This document shows positions 58,358-64,000 of a stretch of DNA of 64,000 nucleotides, piece by piece. Where the stretch lies: positions 1 to 64,000 of the forward strand of contig CALZZE010000007.1 of the NCBI GenBank assembly GCA_945830575.1. The letters run 5' to 3'. Within the stretch, counting starts at the first letter, position 1; every line of letters starts with the position of its first letter. A program made the position numbers and the translations under genes. The notes under the pieces were generated by a model. That model had not been told where the DNA came from. It was given only the letters and a program-made list of their open reading frames with translations, and ran no database searches. The stretch comes from an uncultured Subdoligranulum sp. (lineage in GTDB: Bacteria; Bacillota; Clostridia; Oscillospirales; Ruminococcaceae).

Positions 58358-58387
58358 TGGGGAGAGTTTTTCTCTCCCCATCTTTTT
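58358..58387 (+). terminator. Terminator of the GNAT gene
   Basis: Eight-base-pair stem GGGGAGAG/CTCTCCCC with a short T loop, followed by ATCTTTTTTT. Confidence 0.8.
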
Positions 58388-58440
58388 TTGTGCGTTTTTG
58401 TGTGCTATAATGGGAAAAACGCGAAAGGAGGGCGTGAAGA

Positions 58441-59769
58441 ATGACCGGTGTAGCCAGAGCGGTGTTCCGCGCCCTCCATGAGGGCAAGTGGCTGAGCATC
58501 GAATACCGAAACGGTTCCGACAAGGTGACCCGGTTCTGGATCGGCATCCGGGGGCTGGACGCGAAAAATCGCTCCCTCATCGTGGACGGGCTGCACCTGC
58601 ACGACCACACGGTGGAGAAGCGCATGCTGTACCTTGACCGCATCCAGTGGGCCGAGGTGGTGGAGGGCAGCTTTTGCCCCCGCAATGAGGCGCTGCTGCG
58701 GGATATGGACAACGACCCCCGCCGCTATGACGCGCTGTTCGGCAGCACCGCCAACCTGCGGGTGCTGGACTATCTGGCCGCCTGCAGCAAGCTGGACAAC
58801 ACCCCCTGCCGGGCGGACTACCAGCTCATTGAGCGGCTGGACGAAAGCCGCCTGCAAAACGGCGTGTACCAGCTGGAGGACGGGCAGTTCCGCCAGATCG
58901 TGGAGCGGTTCCAGCAGCGCACCACCAGAAAGCGCCGCCCCGGCGAGCCGCTGCGGCTGGTGTCGCTGGGGCTGAATCTGCTGAGCATCCCCACCAAAGA
59001 CGGGCTGTATGTGCTGGCCTACCGGGCGCTGATCCGGGAGACGCTGCGGGACAACCAGCTGCCCGACAACGCCTGCGGCACGGTACACGCCTTTCAGGGG
59101 GACGAGAAGGACGTCATCATTTTCTCGCTGGCCCTCACCGACCGCACCCGGCAGGCCACCTACAACTGGTTAAAGGACAACAAGGAGCTGCTGAATGTGG
59201 CGGTGTCCCGGGCGCGGAAGCAGCTGGTCATTGTGTCCAGCCAGAAGGAGCTGGACCGCCTGCACGCCGCCGCGGGCAGCAGCGACGACCTGTACGAGCT
59301 GGTGCAGTACACCCGCACCAACGGCGCCAGCGTTGTGACAGAAAAGCCGGCCGCCTCCCGTGCGCTGGGCATCAAGCCATACAGCACCAAGACCGAGGCA
59401 GCCTTTCTGGAAAATCTCAACCACGCGCTGGACAACGCCGAGCTGTACGGCGGTCGTTGCGTGGTGCGCAAGGAGGTGCCTATCTCGCAGGTGTTTGTGG
59501 AGGACGAGGCCGGGCTGGACCTGTTCTACACAGGGCGGTTCGACTTTGTGGTGTACCAGAAGTACGGCCGGGAGGAACGCCCGGTGTTCGCCATCGAGCT
59601 GGACGGCCGGGAGCACCGGGAGGACCCCATCGTGCAGAAGCGCGACCGCAAAAAGGAGGCCATCTGCGAGGAGCACGGGTTCCAGCTCATCCGGGTGGAA
59701 AACAGCTACGCCCGGCGGTACCATTATATCAAGGACATTCTCATCCGCTTCTTCAAAGCTACCCGGTGA
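58441..59769 (+). CDS. DUF2726 helicase-like protein lacking its motor core (in-frame deletion)
   Basis: 442 residues in three parts. Residues 1 to about 195 (LHEGKWLSIEYRNGSDKVTR, IVDGLHLHDHTVEKRML, LSIPTKDGLYVLAYR) match the WYL-like N-terminus of a large Firmicutes helicase family. Residues about 215-265 (GTVHAFQGDEKDVIIFSLALT, LLNVAVSRARKQLVIV) are helicase motifs V-VI of superfamily 1. Residues about 310-442 are DUF2726, a PD-(D/E)xK-like nuclease (RFDFVVYQ, VFAIELDGREH). Walker A and B and motifs II-IV, which lie between the first two parts in full-length relatives of over 1000 residues, are missing while the frame stays open. It cannot hydrolyse ATP. A weak -35 with TGCTATAAT lies upstream. 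Confidence 0.7.
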   Translation: MTGVARAVFRALHEGKWLSIEYRNGSDKVTRFWIGIRGLDAKNRSLIVDGLHLHDHTVEKRMLYLDRIQWAEVVEGSFCPRNEALLRDMDNDPRRYDALFGSTANLRVLDYLAACSKLDNTPCRADYQLIERLDESRLQNGVYQLEDGQFRQIVERFQQRTTRKRRPGEPLRLVSLGLNLLSIPTKDGLYVLAYRALIRETLRDNQLPDNACGTVHAFQGDEKDVIIFSLALTDRTRQATYNWLKDNKELLNVAVSRARKQLVIVSSQKELDRLHAAAGSSDDLYELVQYTRTNGASVVTEKPAASRALGIKPYSTKTEAAFLENLNHALDNAELYGGRCVVRKEVPISQVFVEDEAGLDLFYTGRFDFVVYQKYGREERPVFAIELDGREHREDPIVQKRDRKKEAICEEHGFQLIRVENSYARRYHYIKDILIRFFKATR

Positions 59770-59772
59770 CAG

Positions 59773-59813
59773 CGCCACGCCGCCCCGGTTGACAGAACCG
59801 GGGCGGCGTGGCG
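59773..59813 (+). terminator. Perfect hairpin fused to the next remnant
   Basis: Eighteen-base-pair perfect stem (core CCACGCCGCCCCGGTT/AACCGGGGCGGCGTGG) with a GACAG loop right after the helicase-like gene. The expected T-run is absent: coding sequence of the next remnant follows at once, suggesting a deletion joint. Confidence 0.6.
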
Positions 59814-60104
59814 GTGGCGCGGGTGGAGTTTGACGGCGGGCACTATGTGCTGCTGACCGGCCTGGCCGGGGAGCAGGTCCGCCTGTTTGACCCCTACTAC
59901 CGGGCGCAGCCCTTTGAGGATCCGGCGCTGCGGATGGTCACCGACTGCCCGGACGTCTGCAACCGCATCGTTCCGGCGCCGTATCTGGAGCGGCAGACCC
60001 GCGACGCCTACGCTTTTGGCCCGGTGGAGGAGCGGGAGGCGGTGCTTTTGTTCAACGAGCGCACGGTGCTGACCGCCGACCGCACCGTGGAATACATGAT
60101 ATAG
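59808..60104 (+). pseudogene. Remnant of a C39-like cysteine peptidase (C-terminal half)
   Basis: 98 codons. ARVEFDGGHYVLLTGL followed by VRLFDPYYRAQPFEDP looks like the histidine and aspartate half of a peptidase C39-like (papain-fold) domain, with FGPVEEREAVLLFNER at the end. The N-terminal part with the catalytic cysteine is missing. The only start codon, GTG at 59808, is inside the stem of the preceding hairpin and has no ribosome site. Best read as a truncated, probably dead gene. The peptidase call is tentative. It converges with the SDR gene, 9 nt between stops. Confidence 0.5.
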
Positions 60105-60113
60105 CCGGGCGTG

Positions 60114-60899
60114 TCAGAGAAGCCCGTACTCCTGCAGGCACTTTGTCAGGCCGGTCAGCACATCGCTGAACACCACGCCGTACCGGGCGGCCTTGCCGCA
60201 GTCCATCCAGAGGTCGTGCCGCGGCGGCGCGTCCTCCACCGCAAGCGGTTTGCCCAGCAGCGCCGCCAGCCGTTTCGTCAGCTCCTGCATGGACAGGGTG
60301 GTTTCGCTGCCGAAGTTGTAGGCCCCGCCGGGCAGCGCCAGCACCCGGTCCATGTTTTCGGCCACCTCGCCCAGATAGGTGACACCCCGGTACTGCCGGG
60401 AGCTGAAAGCCACCGTGCCCTCCGCCCGCAGAACGTTCAGAAGATAGTTGGGTTTGGGGGCGCGCAGGTCGTACATCCATTCGGCGCGCAGCATCACCGC
60501 CTCCGGCAGGATTTCCAGCACCCGCTGTTCCATCTCCAGCTTGTGGCAGGCATACACGTTTCCCGGGGCCGTCATTTCTTCGGAATACGGCCCCGCTTCC
60601 CTGCTGCCGCTGTACACCTGATCGGAGCTGAAACAAATCAGCTTTCGGTTCCCTGCGGCCTTGGCGAGCCAGAGGGGGAGCTGCACATTCGCCCGATAGG
60701 AGGCCTCCGGGTCGGCCTGACAGGCCCCGATATCGGAGATGGCCGCCGTGTGGATGATGGCCTCCGCGCCGCTCTCCTCCACGATGCGTCGGATATCCTC
60801 CTGCGAGGCATTGCGCAGTGACGGCGCGGCCACGGCGCCCGGTACCGTTTCCATCAGCCGCCGGCCCACAAATCCGGCTGCGCCTGTAATCAGAATCAT
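60114..60899 (-). CDS. NAD(P)-dependent SDR, RmlD/dTDP-4-dehydrorhamnose reductase-like
   Basis: 261 residues. The Rossmann motif MILITGAAGFVGRRLM opens the protein, AIIHTAAISDIGACQADPEASYRANV matches the RmlD group, the catalytic triad region shows CFSSDQVYSGSR and YACHKLEMEQ (Tyr-x-x-x-Lys as YACHK). It might reduce a nucleotide sugar or modify a nucleotide-linked substrate; no rml genes are near, so the symbol is withheld. The ATG at 60899 is 7 nt after AAGGAGG. Downstream partner of the cysteine-rich U32-like gene, 12 nt apart. Confidence 0.75.
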   Translation of the reverse strand: MILITGAAGFVGRRLMETVPGAVAAPSLRNASQEDIRRIVEESGAEAIIHTAAISDIGACQADPEASYRANVQLPLWLAKAAGNRKLICFSSDQVYSGSREAGPYSEEMTAPGNVYACHKLEMEQRVLEILPEAVMLRAEWMYDLRAPKPNYLLNVLRAEGTVAFSSRQYRGVTYLGEVAENMDRVLALPGGAYNFGSETTLSMQELTKRLAALLGKPLAVEDAPPRHDLWMDCGKAARYGVVFSDVLTGLTKCLQEYGLL

Positions 60900-60911
60900 C
60901 ACATTCCCTCC

Positions 60912-61802
60912 TTAAAACAAATCCAGCATACTGTCCAGATAAATGGCCTCCCGGACGTGGAGGTGGTATTCCGGTTTGGTCAGGTAATACAGCAGAAATT
61001 CCAGGATCAGCGCGCTGCCAAGGCTGCGACCCTCGATTTTGAAGTGGGTAAAGCCCATGGGCAGGTAGGTGTTCCGGATATCCCCCACACCGATAAAGCC
61101 GGGGTTCTCCATGGCCCGAGAAAAGCGGTATCCCTCCCCGCCGCCCGGCGCGGCGCAGCGATGCTCCGGGCACGGCTCGCCCAGGTTCTTGCGGCTGACT
61201 GTTTCGTAGCAGGCTTTCCGGTCCTGACAGCCGAACCAGCAGCACTCGTTGCAGAGAAATTCCACCTTGTCTTTTTGGCTCTGGGGCAGGGCGTTCAGCC
61301 GGTCAAAGGCCTTGTTCAGGCGGAAATCCGGCACCACAAAGCGGAAATCCTCCCGGTCAAGCTCCTGTTGGAGCTGGTCAAACGCCGTCAGCACCTTGGT
61401 GGTGGAGGAGACAAAATACAGGTTGGGGTACTTCTGTTTGAGATACCCCAGCAGCAGGTCGGAATGGACGATGACGCCGTTGCCGTCCTGTTGGGCAAAC
61501 AGGGCGCAGAGGGCGTTGCAGGCCCTGTCGGAGAGATGCTCCTGCCGCAGCAGCGAGTTGCTGAAGGTCAGGCGGGCGGAAATGCCGTATTCCCGCGTGA
61601 GCGCCAGCACCTTGCGGGGGTCGTCGTCCCCGAATCCGGCGCGGCCGCCGCCCCACAGGCAGCCCGCCGGGGCGCCGTACAGGGAGCCGATGCCGCACCA
61701 GTCATAGAAATACTCCCGGTGCGTCCGGTACAGCGGCAGAAAGGCGCGGTACAGGTCGTAAAACTCGAACAGGCCGGGCAGGTGGTAGTGGGCCGTGGGC
61801 AT
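60912..61802 (-). CDS. Uncharacterised cysteine-rich protein, peptidase U32-like
   Basis: 296 residues. The middle holds a cysteine cluster CNECCWFGCQDRKACYE and a further CPEHRC, and the end SLGSALILEFLLYYLTKPEYH. A TIM-barrel-like run (IGSLYGAPAGCLWGGG, YGISARLTFSNSLLR, GVIVHSDLLLGYLK, YFVSSTTKVLT) recalls the U32 family, whose members bind an iron-sulfur cluster in RNA and ubiquinone hydroxylation. It belongs to a conserved family I have seen in many Clostridia without a known function. GGAAAGGAGG precedes the ATG at 61802. Pairs with the SDR downstream. The U32 link and cluster binding are inference. Confidence 0.65.
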   Translation of the reverse strand: MPTAHYHLPGLFEFYDLYRAFLPLYRTHREYFYDWCGIGSLYGAPAGCLWGGGRAGFGDDDPRKVLALTREYGISARLTFSNSLLRQEHLSDRACNALCALFAQQDGNGVIVHSDLLLGYLKQKYPNLYFVSSTTKVLTAFDQLQQELDREDFRFVVPDFRLNKAFDRLNALPQSQKDKVEFLCNECCWFGCQDRKACYETVSRKNLGEPCPEHRCAAPGGGEGYRFSRAMENPGFIGVGDIRNTYLPMGFTHFKIEGRSLGSALILEFLLYYLTKPEYHLHVREAIYLDSMLDLF

Positions 61803-61821
61803 GGTGTCCTCCTTTCCGCAC

Positions 61822-61851
61822 AAAAAGCGCTCCCCGCAGGCAGGGAGCGCC
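61822..61851 (-). terminator. Terminator of the glycine-riboswitch operon
   Basis: Minus strand stem GGCGCTCCC/GGGGAGCGC with a 6- to 7-nt loop and TTTTTG after it, right behind the second membrane gene. Confidence 0.8.
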
Positions 61852-61856
61852 TTCTC

Positions 61857-62612
61857 TCAGGCTACGTTTTCCGAATCCTTCTTCGGCTCCACGGCGACCA
61901 CCTTGACCACGCCCTTTTTCCACAGGATGCGGGCGCACAGGATGGTGACGGGGATCATCAGGATGAGCAGATACCCGGCCAGACCGTTGGAGGCAATGCC
62001 CATGATGGTGAGCACCGACACCAGCAGGGCGGGCACCACGGCGCAGAGCAGGCGGTTTTTCACGTAGGTCTTGCCGCCGCCGTTGCCCATGAGGCTGAGC
62101 GACATGCAGCCGAACAGCGCGGGCAGGATGTAGTTGCTGGCAGTCGCCACATAAGGGTTGCTGAGGATGGGCTGCAGCGGCACGATGAGCACCAGACCCA
62201 CCGCCAGCACCACGATGGTGACAATGGAGCTGACCGCCGTGGCAATGAGCGCCACCGCGTCACCCTCCGGGGTGCCCTGCTCCACCCCGGCCAGCTTCTG
62301 GGCGTTGACGACGCAGGGGATTTTCAGATTCATCAGGTTGCCGGTGGCAAAGGTCAGGTAGCAGCTGGAGCCCAGAATGGGGGTAAAGCTGCCGATCTCC
62401 GCGATGCCGGTGGGCACCATGATGGCCAGAATGGTAATCAGCCCCGGCAGCACCTGCTGGAAGGTGGGCATGCAGTCATACACGGTGCAGACAATGACGG
62501 GCAGCGCCACCATGTACACCACAAAGCAGGCCAGCGTGGCCCGGCCGAACCGATGCGCCCACTGGACAAAGGGGTCCATGGTCAGGGCCTCTTTTTTCTC
62601 GTTTTTCGCCAT
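61857..62612 (-). CDS. Membrane protein, second gene of the DUF5058 operon
   Basis: 251 residues with six to seven membrane segments (LACFVVYMVALPVIVCTVYD, LPGLITILAIMVPTGIAEIGS, IATAVSSIVTIVVLAVGLVLIV, VPALLVSVLTIMGIASNGLAG, LLILMIPVTILCARILW) and a charged C-terminal tail. Not a named family that I recognise. The ATG at 62612 lies 8 nt after GGGAGG. It follows the DUF5058 gene by 19 nt, so the two products are likely subunits of one membrane complex under glycine control. Confidence 0.7.
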   Translation of the reverse strand: MAKNEKKEALTMDPFVQWAHRFGRATLACFVVYMVALPVIVCTVYDCMPTFQQVLPGLITILAIMVPTGIAEIGSFTPILGSSCYLTFATGNLMNLKIPCVVNAQKLAGVEQGTPEGDAVALIATAVSSIVTIVVLAVGLVLIVPLQPILSNPYVATASNYILPALFGCMSLSLMGNGGGKTYVKNRLLCAVVPALLVSVLTIMGIASNGLAGYLLILMIPVTILCARILWKKGVVKVVAVEPKKDSENVA

Positions 62613-62631
62613 TTTCATTTCCTCCCTCAAC

Positions 62632-63342
62632 TCAGCCGAACAGCTGGACCCACACAACGCTGGACGCCATCGCCACGATCATGGCGATCGCCATGGTGAA
62701 GTTGCCCAGCCATGTTGCCTTGCGGGACAGCACGCCGCACAGCAGCGTGACGCCCAGACTGACCACCAGCGTGAGGGTGGTGGGCAGGTCGCTGAAAATC
62801 ATGATGGGCAGGTACACCGCGAACATCGCCAGAAAGAAGCAGCCGGACATGATCTGGCCCCACTCGTTGGAGCCGGTTTTGGCTTTCATAATGCCGGTGG
62901 AATACTTTTTGCCCAGCAGCACCACGGCCAGCGGCTCGATCATGATGCCGATGGTCATGACCATCATCACCGCGCCGAACACATTGGCCGGGCTGTCCAT
63001 GATTTCATTGAGCACCACGCCCAGACCGTTGGCGGTGTACTGGGTGGCCATGACCTCGTAGGACAGCGAGCCGATGACCGACAGCCGCCACCAGGGCCAC
63101 GCGGCCCCCAGCGACACGCTGAGGGTGAGAAAGCCCAGCAGGATGGCCACGCTGGGCACAATGGCGGAGGCCACCGTGCCCTTGATGACGCCCTGAATGA
63201 CCTCCTGACGGATGCCAAGCTCGGCACAGCGGCGGCAGGCCTTCACCGCGCTGATGACGGCAAACACCACCACCATCGCAAGACCTGCGGCAATGAGGGC
63301 ATACAGCAGCGGGCTGGATGCCACAACGGAACCTTGAACCAT
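62632..63342 (-). CDS. DUF5058-family membrane protein
   Basis: 236 residues with six or so membrane segments. It opens LLYALIAAGLAMVVVFAVISAVKACRRCAELG and contains IKGTVASAIVPSVAILLGFLTLSVSLGAAWPWWRLSVIGS, the pattern I associate with DUF5058; the assignment is from memory. No transporter mechanism is known for the family. GAGGAGGGG precedes the ATG. First gene behind a glycine riboswitch with terminator, which makes glycine transport (uptake or export) the natural hypothesis. Confidence 0.75.
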   Translation of the reverse strand: MVQGSVVASSPLLYALIAAGLAMVVVFAVISAVKACRRCAELGIRQEVIQGVIKGTVASAIVPSVAILLGFLTLSVSLGAAWPWWRLSVIGSLSYEVMATQYTANGLGVVLNEIMDSPANVFGAVMMVMTIGIMIEPLAVVLLGKKYSTGIMKAKTGSNEWGQIMSGCFFLAMFAVYLPIMIFSDLPTTLTLVVSLGVTLLCGVLSRKATWLGNFTMAIAMIVAMASSVVWVQLFG

Positions 63343-63380
63343 AACAAACCCCTCCTCTATTTGTTCCGGCGAACGCGGAC

Positions 63381-63417
63381 AAAACAAAAAGCGCACGGGA
63401 CAGAAGTCCTCGTGCGC
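63381..63417 (-). terminator. Expression-platform terminator of the glycine riboswitch
   Basis: Minus strand stem GCGCACGAGGAC/GTCCCGTGCGC (one bulge) with loop TTCT, followed by TTTTTGTTTTG, 39 nt before the DUF5058 start. Confidence 0.85.
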
Positions 63418-63419
63418 CT

Positions 63420-63590
63420 TTGCAAGCGTTTGATGCCTCTGTCCGTTAACCCGGAAGATTCTCCGCCATGGGCGGATTGCTTCCCCGGTGCGTAAATACG
63501 CTTTCCAGAGTTTCGTCCCGAACCGGTCCTTTTGCCTGAGAGATTTTGCTTTCCCCTTCGGCGCCGCGTGTGCGGTCTCTCCCGGTACGT
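63420..63590 (-). promoter_or_regulatory. Glycine riboswitch (tandem; second aptamer degenerate)
   Basis: Read on the minus strand, the first aptamer is nearly textbook: GGGAGAGACCG, GCGCCGAAGGGG with AAGC, then AAATCTCTCAGGCAAAAGGAC. A second, poorer aptamer follows (CACCGGGGAAGC, then GAGAATCTTCCGGG, closing in GGACAGAGGCA). Known gcvT-type switches bind glycine with two such units. Here the terminator that follows implies transcription control, and since most glycine switches turn genes on, glycine probably raises expression of the two membrane proteins. Confidence 0.9.
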
Positions 63591-63609
63591 TCATCCGAAA
63601 TATGGTGGT

Positions 63610-63638
63610 ATTATAGCGCCAATGCGCTGTTTTGTCAA
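63610..63638 (-). promoter_or_regulatory. Promoter of the glycine-riboswitch operon
   Basis: Perfect consensus on the minus strand: TTGACA (63638-63633), 17-nt spacer, TATAAT (63615-63610). Confidence 0.9.
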
Positions 63639-63847
63639 GAAAAAGTTTAGGCAAGACCTCACAATTCACGGCTGACGCCTTACGCCGGTCCGCCTCTTGC
63701 TGCAGCTTGGCGGCAGCAGTCAGCACCATCTCGGCGTAGGCATCCTCACGCTGCACGGCCGCCTGCTGCTGTTACCGGACAGATGCATGGCCGCCGCGTT
63801 TTTCCACTTCGTGCTGCTGCTCATGCTCATCCCCCTCACCAGGGGCC

Positions 63848-64000
63848 TCAAATAACCACCTTCTTCTTTCTTCGCAAAATCCGCTCCGCTGCATCTGCGG
63901 GGCGGACGGCATACAGCCTCCGCATGTTGCTGTGAGGTTCGGATTCCGTCAAATTATCCAAAAGCACCTCGTTATTTTTGTCATCCGGCTTTTTGCAAAA
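63848..64000 (-). CDS. C-terminal end of an unrecognised protein (cut by window edge)
   Basis: An open frame of 50 codons that enters from position 64000 and stops with TGA at 63850-63848. It is charged, with NEVLLDNLTESEPHSNMRRL followed by a basic tail RRKKKVVI. Not recognised. The next 200 nt (63640-63847) contain short open stretches such as REDAYAEMVLTAAAKLQQEA without start signals, which may be debris of a mobile or conjugative element; the riboswitch promoter overlaps their end. Coding status is uncertain. Confidence 0.35.
   Translation of the reverse strand, partial: FCKKPDDKNNEVLLDNLTESEPHSNMRRLYAVRPADAAERILRRKKKVVI

Noticed and set aside
63640-63847. Continuation of the DUF5058 frame through the riboswitch as a longer protein
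   Set aside because: The frame stays open by chance across the riboswitch and terminator; the ATG at 63342 has a strong ribosome site and the riboswitch must be untranslated.

Overview
The window is GC-rich (mostly over 60 percent) with sigma-A promoters, AAGGAGG ribosome sites, an ArgR-type operator, a class III fructose-bisphosphatase, KtrAB-type potassium uptake and an arginine/carboxyspermidine polyamine operon. Together these suggest a high-GC gut Firmicute of the Oscillospiraceae (Faecalibacterium, Gemmiger or Subdoligranulum-like). That placement is inference from gene content. I see no rRNA, tRNA, CRISPR array, complete insertion sequence or prophage.

Layout. Positions 1-571 hold the start of a cardiolipin synthase gene. 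Positions 693-17007 are one large surface-polysaccharide cluster on the plus strand: about nine glycosyltransferases, a Wzx-like flippase, an epimerase, a nucleotidyltransferase, a flippase-kinase fusion and a HAD phosphatase. It contains a GT11 fucosyltransferase and a GT6 enzyme, the pair needed to build ABO-like (Fuc-Gal plus GalNAc/Gal) epitopes. Then come an AraC regulator, fbp, sbcDC and a KtrAB potassium system with a 45-residue membrane protein (17143-27335). The minus-strand arginine operon argGHCJBDF (27379-35228) faces a polar amino acid ABC transporter (35556-37926), with ARG-box-like operators between them.

From 38021 to 45970 lie a GH2 glycosidase, a methylglyoxal synthase-like gene with minD, a degenerate cation-exchanger-like membrane protein, proS with acpP, and dapF behind a 174-bp palindromic leader. 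metNIQ (46198-48848) is preceded by a 30-residue leader peptide containing MMMCMC and a terminator with an alternative antiterminator pairing: a probable sulfur amino acid attenuator. The polyamine operon speA-speE-speB-CASDH-nspC (49209-54868) sits behind a roughly 260-nt structured leader RNA and a terminator.

The last part (55240-64000) is more eroded. It has an HD-hydrolase remnant, an AEC transporter, a DUF3089 lipoprotein, a GNAT, a DUF2726 helicase-like gene that has apparently lost its motor core in frame, a C39-like peptidase remnant, an SDR and a cysteine-rich U32-like gene. It ends with a clean two-gene membrane operon (including DUF5058) under a glycine riboswitch. Three copies of one palindromic intergenic repeat family (24827, 40404, 55547) are scattered across the window.
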